64,000 bases of DNA from Actinopolymorpha pittospori (GTDB taxonomy: Bacteria > Actinomycetota > Actinomycetes > Propionibacteriales > Actinopolymorphaceae): positions 5,828,001 to 5,892,000 of the forward strand of contig NZ_JADBEM010000001.1 in the NCBI RefSeq assembly GCF_014873875.1, in the 5' to 3' direction. A program made the translations under genes and the position numbers. Within the stretch, counting starts at the first letter, position 1, and every line of letters starts with the position of its first letter. Below the pieces are notes generated by a model. It ran no database searches and was not told the DNA's origin. It worked only from the letters and a program-made list of their open reading frames with translations. This document shows positions 35,333 to 44,049 of this stretch, piece by piece.

Positions 35333-36189
35333 GCAACTACCAGACAGCCCGGACCGCTCTCGGCGCCCGTCTCAAGGAGATGCGCGCCGAGGCCGGGCTG
35401 TCCGGGAAGCAAGTCGCCGCGGCGCTGGGCTGGCTGCCCTCGAAGGTCTCCAAGCTCGAGCACGGCAAGCAGACCCCCACCGAGGAGGATGTACGGGCAT
35501 GGGCGGCCACCGTCGGTCAGCCTGCCGCCGCGAACGAGTTGACCAACCGACTACGGGCGTTGGAGACGCACTATGCGTCGTGGAAGCGGCAGATGTCGGC
35601 CGGGATCCGGGCGCGGCAGGAGGCCTGGCGCTTCGATGAGGCGAGCTCCACCCGCCTGTTGTGTTTTGAGTCGGCGTGCGTGCCGGGCCTGCTGCAGACA
35701 CCGGAGTACGCGCGGCACATGTTCCTACGCCTGAACGAGGTGTTCCACAATCCGGGCACCATCGACGACGGTGTGCGCGCCCGGATGCATCGTCAGCAGA
35801 TCCTGTACGACCCCGGGCGCACGTTCCATTTCCTGATCTGGGAAGCGGCGCTACATGTGCCGCTGTGCCCGCCGGAGGTGATGGCCGGCCAGCTCGACAG
35901 GCTCGTGGGCGCGGTCGGTTTGAACGCAATCCGTGTCGGCATCGTGCCGCTCGGGGGGCCGATCAGCATCGCACCATCGCACGGGTTCTGGGTTTACGAC
36001 GAGCGGCTGGTGAAGGTGGAGACCATCGCCGCCGAGCTGCGCATCACCGAGCAGTCCGAGATCGGGATCTACCTCGACGTGTGGCGCCGCCTGGAACAGG
36101 CCGCCGTGCACGGTCCCGCTGCGCATCGCCTGCTGGCCCGCGTCCGGGCCTGCCTCGACCAAGGCAACGACGAGCAGGCGAACGCTTGA
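35329..36189 (+). CDS. Scr1-family HTH regulator (XRE + DUF5753)
   Basis: DNA-binding regulator of 286 residues. An N-terminal XRE helix-turn-helix (about 8-65) has LGARLKEMRAEAGLSGKQVA and LPSKVSKLEHGKQTPTEEDV; the DUF5753 ligand/effector domain follows with CFESACVPGLLQTPEYAR, FLIWEAALHVPLCPPEVM and HGFWVYDERLVKVETIAAEL. The TTG start at 35329 overlaps the DUF6879 stop, which fixes it. Such triads control development or act like antitoxin-type switches in streptomycetes; here the triad is cargo of the island and could control it. It converges with the large immune-like gene. Confidence 0.9.
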   Translation: MSNYQTARTALGARLKEMRAEAGLSGKQVAAALGWLPSKVSKLEHGKQTPTEEDVRAWAATVGQPAAANELTNRLRALETHYASWKRQMSAGIRARQEAWRFDEASSTRLLCFESACVPGLLQTPEYARHMFLRLNEVFHNPGTIDDGVRARMHRQQILYDPGRTFHFLIWEAALHVPLCPPEVMAGQLDRLVGAVGLNAIRVGIVPLGGPISIAPSHGFWVYDERLVKVETIAAELRITEQSEIGIYLDVWRRLEQAAVHGPAAHRLLARVRACLDQGNDEQANA

Positions 36190-36347
36190 ACCATCCGGCC
36201 AGGTACGCGACTACCTTCCTGCTTCAGCTCTTCGACGCACACTATGCCGCTATCTGCCCAGGTCGGGTGGCAACTCCTCAGGCCTGCGCCGATCCAGGCC
36301 AGTCGAGAGGATTCTTTTCGGCTGTGTTCGGCCACGGAGCAGCCTTC

Positions 36348-39300
36348 CTAAGTGCATGAACTGGGCAAGGTGCCCGTCAATCGTGGAGGTTGCGGAAGCG
36401 TCCACAGCTCTACCCCGTAATAGGCGACGGCGAGGATCGGAGCGCCTGTGGGGCTAGTGCCCACAGCTAGCCCGGCCGCCGCTGTATCGATCATCGCGGT
36501 GGGTTGGCCCGGGTTGTCGGGGTGCCAGACCAACACCCGTGAGCTATAGCCACCGGTGACGACACGGCCGTCGGGAAGCACCGCCACCGCCCACACGGTT
36601 CCGTCGAAGGTGCCCAATTCGAGGGGTTGGCCGGGGCGGTCGAGATTCCAGACCAGCACCCGTGAGTCGTAGCCGACGGTGACGACACGGCCGTCCGGGA
36701 GCACCGCTACCGCCGTTGCCGGGCTGTCGAGGGTGCCCAGCTCGGCTGGCTGGCCGGGGCGGTCGAGACTCCAGACCAGCACCCGCTTGTCCAACCCTCC
36801 GGTGACGACACGGCCGTCGGGGAGCACCGCCACTGCCAGCACTGCTTTGTGGTGGGTGCCCAATTCGGTGGGTTGGCCGGGGCGGTCGAGATGCCAGACC
36901 CGCACCCGTGAGTCGTAGCCGACGGTGACGACACGGCCCTCGGAGAGCACCGCCACCGCCAGCACTGCACCGTCGTGGGTGCCCAATTCGGTGGGTTGGC
37001 CGGGGCGGTCGAGTTGCCAGACCCGCACCCGCTCGTCCAACCCCCCGGTGACGACACGGCCGTCTGGGAGCACCGCCACCGCCTCCACCCCTCCGTCGTG
37101 GGTGCCCAGCTCGGCCGCCGGTTGGCCGGGGCGGTGGACATTCCAGACCAGTACCCGCTTGTCCTTGCCGACGGTGGCGACGCGGCCGTCGGGGAGAACG
37201 GCCACAGCCCGCACCGAATGGGTTCCAATCTGGGTGGGCTGTCCGGGCCGGTCCGGGTGCCAGACCAGCACCCGTGAGTCGCTCCCTCCAGTGACGACAC
37301 GGCCGTCAGGAAGCACCGCCACCGCCCACACGGTTCCGTCGAAGGTGCCCAATTCGGTGGGATGGCCGGGACAGTCGGGGTGCCAGACCTGCACCCCCTC
37401 GACCAGCCCTCCGGTGAGGATGCGGCCGTCTGGGAGCACCGCCACCGCCAGCACCGCACCGTCGTGGGTGCTCAGCTCGGTGGGTTGGCCGGGCCGGTCG
37501 AGATTCCAGGCCAGCACCCGTGAGTCGTAGCCGACGGTGACGACACGGCAGTCCGGTAGCACCGCCACCGCCAGCACCGGGCCGCCATGGGTGCCCACCT
37601 CCAGTGCGGGGGGTATGGATCGCACTGTTGTCCATAGCGGCATGGCCCCAGGGTCAGGCCGGGACTGCGAAGAAGATCGAATGCTGGCGGCGAGCTCTCT
37701 CGCATCGAAGTGAAGGGCCTGGAGGCAAAGCTGCCGCAGGACGTAGCCGGGATCGTTGCTGGGCGTATCGGACTGCAGGTTGACCTGTTGCGCCGATACG
37801 ACCGCGAGAAGGTCGTGCAGTCGGGGGTCCTCAACCATCGTGGCGGCTGCACGCAGGACCGCGAGGGTGGCGGCCACGCTGCCGAGTTTGATAGCCGCGT
37901 TGACCCAGGCGACGTCGCCTGCCAGGGCGGCGAGGCGGTGCGGGTCGTCGGTCAGTGTGGCGGGGTAGGTGTCGAGGAGGTAGCGGGGGGTGCCCGTTCC
38001 GTCCTGGTTGGGGTCAGGCCAGCCCGCTTGCTGCCAGGTGTCGGCCCAGGCGTGGACGCGTTCTCGGTAGGCGGGCTTGGCCAGTAACTTGTGGGAGCGT
38101 GCCTGTTCGAGCAGTGTGCCGTGGGCGAACTGGTACCTGGACCGGTCGGCGGTTCCAACTGGTTCGATGCTGCGGCCGGCGCGGTCGACGAGGAGCTGGT
38201 CGACATCCCACGCATCGGTACCGTCTCGGAGCGTCGGCGCGAGCAGGTCGGCCAGGTCCGCGGGGGACAAGGGCCCGGCGGCTGCGGCGAGCAGGCCGAG
38301 CGTCTCGCGGACCAGGCCACCTTCGGTGGCCAGCCGATCGACTTCGGCGGCGCCGAGGTCGCGCCGCTCCTCCCACCCGGGGGACCCGCTCAAGATGACA
38401 GGGGCGGTGTGGTGGAGGGGGTGGCCAGCGTTGTCCGCCAGGTCGGCGGGGAGTTCTGGGTGGGGGCGGCTGGTTACGTGCACGTGTGCATGGCCTGCGG
38501 ACGGGTCGCTGCCGGCGACAAGATCGGGCAGCAGACTGGCGACGCTTGGCATGTCCCGAGGGCGGAGGTCCTCGTCCAGCCCGTCGACGACCAGCAGCAG
38601 GTGACGGCCGGTGTCATGGGCCCGTTGGACCGCCCGTTCCCACAGCAACCGGTAGGTGTGCTCGTCGTATCCAGCCAGCTCGACTGCCGGACACAGCGCG
38701 GCAAGCTGGGGAATGACCGCAGCGAGGAAGTTGCTGCTCTGCCCATCAGAGGCAACTCGGCGCAGGAAATAGGACACCACGTCCACCTCAGAAGGCAGGG
38801 TGGCGGTGACCGCGTGGTACATCAGGGCGGTCTTTCCGGCGAACGCGCCGCCTACGAGCCACCGGTATCCCTCGGTGCTCGTGGCGAAGGTGTTGATGGC
38901 GGCGAGCTCGTCGTCGCGGCCCTCCAGACGCAGCATTCGGCTGCGCAACGCCCGTCCCATCGACCGCAGCGTCGCCGAGTAGGGAGGGATCGGCCGGACG
39001 GGGCGGGGTGGCAGCACAGCCAGCGCGTCCGGGCCGGTCACGCCCAGCTTGGTCCACCACGCCGCAGGATCCGGTACTCCGGGGCGTGCGTTCGGGTTCG
39101 CCGGGTCGGGACTCAAGGCGGTGAGTGGCGTGGCGGAAAGCGACCCGGCCCCAGCTCGGGGCGCGTGTTCGGAGACCACACCGAGAAGTAACCCGGCAGA
39201 GGTCACTGGTCCGCCAGAGATACCCGACCAGGCGCACTCGTTCAGGGCCTGGTCCCGCGCAGGTAGGTCGCGGGGTGCGACCGAGACCTGCAGGTCGAGG

Positions 39301-39776
39301 AGCCCCCGGACGAGGCCGGATCCGACCGGGATCACGCCAGCCGCGTCGCACGTCTCTCGTATCGGTGCACTGATCGGCCCGCCCCTCGACCTCGGCTCGC
39401 CTGGGAACACCTCAGCGAACTGTGGGTATCCCCATGCGTGGCAGCGATCCACCACCTCGCCGCTGGCGCTGTCGCGGTCCACCCGCGCCAGACCGATCGG
39501 CGGCAGGTCCAGGTCCTGGTCATCGATCTCGACCAACGCCAGGTCCGGGCCAGCGACGGAGGTGGGGTCGCCCACGAATGCCTCATCCAACGGTAGGCAG
39601 AGCAGTGTCCTCTTGTCCGGGCCACGCACCCACACGCGATGCGCGCCAGCAACGACATGCGCCGCGGTCACCACCGTGCGGTGAGCGACAATGCAGCCCG
39701 ACCCGTACCGGGTTTCCCCGGTGGGCAGCTCGGCGTTGACCTCGACCAGCCGGGCCCGGAGCGGCACCGCGTCCAT
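36348..39776 (-). CDS. Trypsin-like protease - STAND NTPase - WD40 repeat protein
   Basis: Single 1142-residue protein that looks like a sensor-switch-effector immune protein. Residues 1-235: trypsin-like serine protease with triad His40 (VVTAAHVV), Asp78 (GPDLALVEID) and Ser187 (SGISGGPV). Residues about 285-560: STAND/NACHT-type NTPase with Walker A GGAFAGKT (309-316), Walker B LLLVVDGLDED (393-403) and a sensor Arg in HVTSRP; a helical region follows to about 720. Residues 727-1094: nine near-identical 40-41-residue WD40 repeats plus one degenerate repeat, probably one propeller or more. No signal peptide or membrane helix, so it acts in the cytosol. It lies 9 bases after a trypco2-like gene. 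By analogy with such fusions, ligand binding to the propeller would trigger NTP-driven oligomerisation and activate the protease; this is inference. Confidence 0.92.
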   Translation of the reverse strand: MDAVPLRARLVEVNAELPTGETRYGSGCIVAHRTVVTAAHVVAGAHRVWVRGPDKRTLLCLPLDEAFVGDPTSVAGPDLALVEIDDQDLDLPPIGLARVDRDSASGEVVDRCHAWGYPQFAEVFPGEPRSRGGPISAPIRETCDAAGVIPVGSGLVRGLLDLQVSVAPRDLPARDQALNECAWSGISGGPVTSAGLLLGVVSEHAPRAGAGSLSATPLTALSPDPANPNARPGVPDPAAWWTKLGVTGPDALAVLPPRPVRPIPPYSATLRSMGRALRSRMLRLEGRDDELAAINTFATSTEGYRWLVGGAFAGKTALMYHAVTATLPSEVDVVSYFLRRVASDGQSSNFLAAVIPQLAALCPAVELAGYDEHTYRLLWERAVQRAHDTGRHLLLVVDGLDEDLRPRDMPSVASLLPDLVAGSDPSAGHAHVHVTSRPHPELPADLADNAGHPLHHTAPVILSGSPGWEERRDLGAAEVDRLATEGGLVRETLGLLAAAAGPLSPADLADLLAPTLRDGTDAWDVDQLLVDRAGRSIEPVGTADRSRYQFAHGTLLEQARSHKLLAKPAYRERVHAWADTWQQAGWPDPNQDGTGTPRYLLDTYPATLTDDPHRLAALAGDVAWVNAAIKLGSVAATLAVLRAAATMVEDPRLHDLLAVVSAQQVNLQSDTPSNDPGYVLRQLCLQALHFDARELAASIRSSSQSRPDPGAMPLWTTVRSIPPALEVGTHGGPVLAVAVLPDCRVVTVGYDSRVLAWNLDRPGQPTELSTHDGAVLAVAVLPDGRILTGGLVEGVQVWHPDCPGHPTELGTFDGTVWAVAVLPDGRVVTGGSDSRVLVWHPDRPGQPTQIGTHSVRAVAVLPDGRVATVGKDKRVLVWNVHRPGQPAAELGTHDGGVEAVAVLPDGRVVTGGLDERVRVWQLDRPGQPTELGTHDGAVLAVAVLSEGRVVTVGYDSRVRVWHLDRPGQPTELGTHHKAVLAVAVLPDGRVVTGGLDKRVLVWSLDRPGQPAELGTLDSPATAVAVLPDGRVVTVGYDSRVLVWNLDRPGQPLELGTFDGTVWAVAVLPDGRVVTGGYSSRVLVWHPDNPGQPTAMIDTAAAGLAVGTSPTGAPILAVAYYGVELWTLPQPPRLTGTLPSSCT
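36495..37598 (-). repeat. Nine tandem WD40-coding repeats, about 123 bp each
   Basis: The DNA of the C-terminal third of the protease-STAND gene is a tandem array with unit length about 123 bases (one unit is three bases shorter and loses one residue). Each unit encodes AVAVLPDGRVVTGG or ..VTVGYDSRVLVW and DRPGQPTELGTHDG with few changes. Similarity at the DNA level is far higher than normal for WD40 repeats, which indicates recent unit duplication or gene conversion. Confidence 0.9.
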
Positions 39777-39785
39777 CGTGGTGCG

Positions 39786-40076
39786 CTATCCCTTCGACAC
39801 CGTGGTCGTGCTGGTGACCTTGACCGGCATACCGTTGCGGTCCACCGGCGGGTCGAGCACCACGGTGATAGTGCTGGTGTTCTGCCACTGCCGCGACCCG
39901 TCACCGCCCAACTCCAGACTTACGACGGGCACCTTGAACCCTGCCTTGGCGCCGACGCCCTTGGTGGCCACCACCTGCAGCTGCACCGTCACCGACGCGA
40001 CCGGAAACCTGACGTCGCAGTCTTCGCCCGATTGCCTGGCTGCCAGTAGGTCGGCTCGGATCGACTCGATCGCCAA
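39786..40076 (-). CDS. Trypco2-like small protein (trypsin-co-occurring)
   Basis: 96 residues, cytosolic. IESIRADLLAARQSGEDCDVRF, then VASVTVQLQVVATKGVGAKAGFKVPVVSLELGG and a C-terminal TSTITVVLDPPVD match my memory of the trypsin-co-occurring domain 2 family: a helix, then a beta-rich half with the ELGG turn. Its stop lies nine bases before the protease-STAND start, so the two form an operon, the arrangement that named the family. The only in-frame start is TTG 40076; a stop codon lies just upstream. It may hold the protease in check or present its substrate; neither is shown. Confidence 0.75.
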   Translation of the reverse strand: MAIESIRADLLAARQSGEDCDVRFPVASVTVQLQVVATKGVGAKAGFKVPVVSLELGGDGSRQWQNTSTITVVLDPPVDRNGMPVKVTSTTTVSKG

Positions 40077-40402
40077 TACCCTCTACCGGATCCGTCTCCT
40101 TCACAACCAGCCTTCCCATCAGCGATCTCGAGCCGAGGCCCGACACCCGGTCTCGGCACTGGACACCTGAGCGATGTGGCAACCTCACCGACGCCCAGCA
40201 GTGATCCCTTCTCCCGCGACGGTCGCATTAGGGATAACCAGGGCGGCCTCACGGCCCCAACCGGCCACCGCCGCGTGGCAAGTCACCGTTCGGCATCTGT
40301 GTTACCGCAACTCTGCCACCAATCGATCACGGCACCGGCCTGACCGTCCACAGCACATCAGGTTGTTGTCCGACATCCTTCCAGGCGCTCCCAGCGCGGC
40401 CG
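40077..40402. other. Region upstream of the trypco2-STAND operon
   Basis: About 325 bases between the start of the trypco2-like gene and the stop of a small membrane protein gene on the same strand. No coding sequence or clear hairpin seen; it should contain the operon promoter. Confidence 0.45.
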
Positions 40403-40810
40403 TCACAAGCAGCGAATCCAGCCCACGATCCAGGTCGACGCATTATCCGGAAGTCGAAGCCGGGCGTAGCCCGCTTCTACGGATGCCTGTACCAGGGTTG
40501 CATCATCTCGCCCCCGCAGGCAGCTCGGCACTGAGCCCGCCTCGCTCTGCCCACTGCTATCGACCCAGACAACCTCTCCCGGGATCCAGGCCGGCGGTCC
40601 CCCTCCGTCGGGCTGGAAGGTGCCTTGATGACGCGCTCCACTGAAGATAGCCGTCCCATGGGTGACGGTCGCCGGCTTGGCTCCGAACGGCAGCCTCAGC
40701 CCAACCAAGGCACCAACAACGAGCGCGCACACGACGACTGCAGCAGCCACTGCAATGGCGACGGGAAGACGGACGGCGACGGTGCGATTCATCCAGGTAC
40801 GAGACGGCAT
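40403..40810 (-). CDS. Small single-span membrane protein
   Basis: About 135 residues. One clear transmembrane helix (PVAIAVAAAVVVCALVVGAL, residues about 14-33) with a short basic N-terminus, followed by an outer domain with GTAIFSGARHQGTF, WIPGEVVWVDSSG and VGWIRCL. The topology fits a signal-anchored protein with its C-terminus outside. Start uncertain: ATG 40810 or ATG 40792, neither with a strong ribosome site. Family not recognised. Same strand as the trypco2-STAND operon. Confidence 0.6.
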   Translation of the reverse strand: MPSRTWMNRTVAVRLPVAIAVAAAVVVCALVVGALVGLRLPFGAKPATVTHGTAIFSGARHQGTFQPDGGGPPAWIPGEVVWVDSSGQSEAGSVPSCLRGRDDATLVQASVEAGYARLRLPDNASTWIVGWIRCL

Positions 40811-40973
40811 GAGCCGATCATGGCAGCGGCGCGCGATCGCTGCTGGGAGTTCGCTAACCCGACGCAACGCGCCACAAGGGTGCACTCAGACACGGCCTGA
40901 AACGGTCGTGGGCGGTCTAGGAGTAGCCGCCACGCGGATGTTCCATGCGCAGTGGCAGGTGGCGGCCCGGCTC

Positions 40974-41285
40974 CTAGTCGATCAATGGTGCGTTATCGCG
41001 ACGCGGGATGAGAATCCACACGACCGTGACGACCTGAAGCACAGCCGACGCCACGAGCAGCGGCCAGAGTCCGTTCCCTAGGACGAGTAGCACGACCGCG
41101 AGGACAAAGGCGAGCCCAGAGGCGACGGCGCCGACCCTGCGGGCGAAATCACTGATCGGCGAGGAGGGATCCATCCTGAACGGCAGGACGATGTTCCAAA
41201 CTGCCGTCACCAGGCTCCCGACGAGAAGGAGGACAGTCGCCCAGAAAACTGCGGTGTCGGTGTCGATAGACACGGTGACAGTCAC
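40974..41285 (-). CDS. Small multi-span membrane protein
   Basis: 103 residues with three hydrophobic segments (about 13-33, 50-70 and 75-93) and a short loop RMDPSSPISDFARRVG between the first two. No catalytic motif. Might be an accessory of the neighbouring immune-like locus or unrelated cargo. Not recognised. Confidence 0.62.
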   Translation of the reverse strand: MTVTVSIDTDTAVFWATVLLLVGSLVTAVWNIVLPFRMDPSSPISDFARRVGAVASGLAFVLAVVLLVLGNGLWPLLVASAVLQVVTVVWILIPRRDNAPLID

Positions 41286-41423
41286 GTTGAGCCTCCACCT
41301 TGCACGCGGTGCCCGATCGGGACGACGGCTGACATGCGATTGCCCACGCCAAGGTACGCGTTCCGGCCGACCAGCGTGACCCCAGCAAGTCGTCGACGCA
41401 GATTCGAAGGAGCAAAAAGCAAA

Positions 41424-42188
41424 TCAACCGTGGCGAAAGCGCTGGTACCACGCTTCGGAGGCCTCGTCGGCCAGGCGGTCGAAGGCCGGGCACGGGATGG
41501 CGATGTCGACGCGGTCGGGAATCTCGAGAAAATCGAGCAGGTGGCGCACGGTCGCCTGGTAGTCGGCGACCAGATCTTCGTAGACCACGGTGTACGGGAC
41601 CACACCCCAGCGGTCGAACTGATCCTGCATGTCGGCCTCGCGCTGGTTGGCCCCGATGAGCAGGAATTCGAGCGCGTCGTGGTCGTAGCCGTCGATCACG
41701 TCGGCGGCGCTGGTGCGCGGCGGCGCCTCGCCCACCACGGTGTCGACGCGGTTGGGCCGGTGCCACTCCTGTGATCGGATCGCGCGCAACCACGAGACCG
41801 CAAGGCGCAGCTTGTTCCGCCGGGTCATGAACACGTGTTTGCAGGCGGGAAAAACCGCCGCCCAGGCCTTGCGTCCATCGGGATCGACCACGCCCGGGAT
41901 TACACCGGCGAACAGAGCCGTCAGTTCCCGGTGCAGGTCGGCGCTCATGCCGTACTTGGCGCTCACCACGCCGTTGGGCGTGGCAGCCTCGCGCCAGAGG
42001 AAGTCGCGTAGCTGCACGGCATCGGGGACGCCATATTTGGCCGGCAGTCCGTGGCCTGCCGGGTCCTCGAGCCACTCGCGCGGACGCCCGGCGATGCCGG
42101 TGTCCTCCAGCGCTTGGGTCAACATGGTGCTGCCGACGCGCTGGCTGAACCAAATGAGATACGACTGTCGGGGCGCCGCGACCGCCAT
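41424..42188 (-). CDS. Stf0-like sulfotransferase
   Basis: PAPS-dependent sulfotransferase of the trehalose/glycolipid sulfotransferase (Stf0) type, 254 residues, cytosolic. The N-terminal 5'-phosphosulfate loop is IWFSQRVGSTMLTQALEDTG followed by the family hallmark GRPREWL; the 3'-phosphate-binding segment is KHVFMTRRNKLRLAVSWLRA with the Arg/Ser pair. FDRWGVVPYTVVYEDLVADY and TVRHLLDFLEIP match the C-terminal part. The acceptor substrate is unknown; it is island cargo and could modify a surface glycolipid. Confidence 0.85.
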   Translation of the reverse strand: MAVAAPRQSYLIWFSQRVGSTMLTQALEDTGIAGRPREWLEDPAGHGLPAKYGVPDAVQLRDFLWREAATPNGVVSAKYGMSADLHRELTALFAGVIPGVVDPDGRKAWAAVFPACKHVFMTRRNKLRLAVSWLRAIRSQEWHRPNRVDTVVGEAPPRTSAADVIDGYDHDALEFLLIGANQREADMQDQFDRWGVVPYTVVYEDLVADYQATVRHLLDFLEIPDRVDIAIPCPAFDRLADEASEAWYQRFRHG

Positions 42189-42505
42189 GCGCGGAGCTTA
42201 ACGCGCCCCACGCATGGCACCCAGCTCAGCTTCGATGTTCAACAGGCGATTGTATTAGCCTAGCGCCGTCGACGAGGCCCCGGCGGTGGTCGGGGCGGGC
42301 CGAGGGCTTTGCGACCTCGCTTGGTCCGGTCCCGGAGACCGGGCCCAGGTGGACGATTGGCGGTAGGCGGCAAGCTGCCCGAGCCGGCCAAGGTTGTGGG
42401 ACCGCGGCCTCCCGGACCAGGCCAGGGCAAAGCCCGCCCGCCCGGTCGGCTGACCTGCCGCGGCGGGCCGGCCACAGCCTCGATTCCGCGCGCGACAATC
42501 GCCAG
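42189..42505. other. Divergent intergenic region
   Basis: About 317 bases between the leftward sulfotransferase and the rightward DUF6578-like gene. AT-rich patch near 42225-42260 just upstream of the sulfotransferase start may hold its promoter. No gene seen. Confidence 0.45.
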
Positions 42506-42916
42506 GTGGGCGCGCTCGTGTGGATATGGAACTGGCAGATCCAGTGCTGCGGAACACCGTTCACGGTCGGGTCCGAGGTGACCTGGACGGTGACCGAACC
42601 GGACGCCGAGTCCCTGTCGCCGATCCTCGGCGAGACCAGGGCTGCGGGTGTCACCTACGAGGAGGAACACCATGGTTCGGAGGCGGCGGTGATCGGGTCC
42701 GTGCACGGCACGGTGCGCTCGATACAGGCAGTTCATTGTCAGCTCGCCTCAGTGCCTAACACCGATCCCCAGATCCTCGCCGCTGTGCCTGGATCCGCGG
42801 TCAGCGTCCATGTGACCCACGCCGATGGCTGGGACACTGGGGGCACCATAGAGGACTTCTGCGGTTACGTCGTCGACCTCGAGCAGCTGGACTTCCGGCC
42901 GGTCGAGTCGGGGTAG
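42506..42916 (+). CDS. DUF6578-like protein
   Basis: 136 residues, cytosolic. The start VWIWNWQIQCCGTPFTVGSEVTWTVTEP, with WxxQCCG and a GSEV-W turn, matches my memory of DUF6578 proteins of streptomycetes. Later blocks: TYEEEHHG, VHGTVRSIQAVHCQL and a C-terminal acidic end. GTG 42506 is one of two close starts. Function unknown. Confidence 0.65.
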   Translation: MGALVWIWNWQIQCCGTPFTVGSEVTWTVTEPDAESLSPILGETRAAGVTYEEEHHGSEAAVIGSVHGTVRSIQAVHCQLASVPNTDPQILAAVPGSAVSVHVTHADGWDTGGTIEDFCGYVVDLEQLDFRPVESG

Positions 42917-43236
42917 AGGCAGTCGCGCCGGACGGTCGGTCTATGGGTACAGGGCGGAGCGGGCTGCTTGCCAAGCCGAGCTGGCACAACGCCCGCTTTA
43001 CCCCTACTGTGCGCGGAGGCTCCGGCATAATTCGACACCTGTGGCTGACCTTCGAACGATGCGGCTGTGCTGGTGACGACTGGCGTGGCGCCGGCATGCC
43101 TCGTTGCTGCGCTCACAGGGGACCGGCAGGCACGTACCTGGTCGCCTACGCCGTCCAGCTAGTACGCCTAGTTTGCGTCGACGTCGGCGGTTTCGATCTC
43201 GACACAGGCTGGTCGGGCCGGGGTAACGTCGAGTCT

Positions 43237-44049
43237 GTGGGCGTGGTTGATCTGGATGGGTTTCGGTCGCTTGCGCGTTCGTCTCCGTGGCGGTGGCGGA
43301 CGTTGCGCATGGTCGTCACCTATACCGATCTTCCCGTCCAGTGGTCGCGTCCGGTCCGGGCATGGGTACGCCGTCCCAACGGCCTGCGGGTCGAGGAACT
43401 CAACGGATCACCGATCCTCATTGACTGGCTCGAGCACCCATGGGGAACCGGCGCGCGCGTCGACCGGCTGGGACGGTCGACCCCAGATCCTGAGCCGTTC
43501 GGTCCCCTCGACGACCGCGCGCCTCGCCCGCTGCTCCGCGACGATGGCCTGGTCGCCGAACGCCCACCCGAATTCGACCGGCTGCGCTACGACGACCCGA
43601 TGTTCCACACCTACCGGTGGGTGGCGATGCTGGACCCCGTCGAACTCGCCGACGGAAGCCAACCGCCGACACACGTAGGGACCGGCTACCTACGGACCCC
43701 GGAACTGTCGCCACTGCGGTTGGAGACCGACGTGAAAGAGGTCCGCCACGAAGGGCGAGCGGCGTGGGAAACGGTGGTGGCCACCACCGACTTCTACGAG
43801 CCGCGATGCAGCTGTTGCGCCGCTCTCGAAGGTGCCCACAGTCAGCACCGGTGGATGTGGGAGACCGGTCGGTTCGACACCCCGACCGAAGAGTGGGCTG
43901 AATGGTACCGGGTTCGTCTTGACGCAGCTACCGGAGTGCTGGTCCTGACCGAGGAGATCGGTGGCCACACGGAAGGCCGGGGCTGGAGTGTAAGCATCGA
44001 AGCCGTGGACGCGGACATGCCCCGTCACATGCTCACTGCGGACGCCTAG
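43237..44049 (+). CDS. Conserved hypothetical protein, island right end
   Basis: About 270 residues, no signal or membrane helix. GTG 43237 begins GVVDLDGFRSLARSSPWRWRTLRM, which reads like a natural N-terminus; the open frame continues upstream to 42943 but that part is Cys/Arg-rich and unlikely. Conserved-looking blocks: FDRLRYDDPMFHTYRWVAMLDPVEL, WETVVATTDFYEPRCSCCAAL with a CxCC motif, and EEWAEWYRVRLDAATGVLVLTEEIGG. Resembles actinobacterial proteins of unknown role. The 320 bases before it hold no other gene. Confidence 0.7.
   Translation: MGVVDLDGFRSLARSSPWRWRTLRMVVTYTDLPVQWSRPVRAWVRRPNGLRVEELNGSPILIDWLEHPWGTGARVDRLGRSTPDPEPFGPLDDRAPRPLLRDDGLVAERPPEFDRLRYDDPMFHTYRWVAMLDPVELADGSQPPTHVGTGYLRTPELSPLRLETDVKEVRHEGRAAWETVVATTDFYEPRCSCCAALEGAHSQHRWMWETGRFDTPTEEWAEWYRVRLDAATGVLVLTEEIGGHTEGRGWSVSIEAVDADMPRHMLTADA

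Noticed and set aside
36495..37598. Tandem repeat block first considered as CRISPR or satellite array
   Set aside because: Unit length of about 123 bp, no spacers and perfect reading-frame preservation show that it codes for WD40 repeats.
42260..42736. Leftward open frame between the sulfotransferase and the DUF6578-like gene
   Set aside because: Low-complexity Pro/Arg/Gly composition, overlaps the better-supported rightward gene, and no ribosome site.
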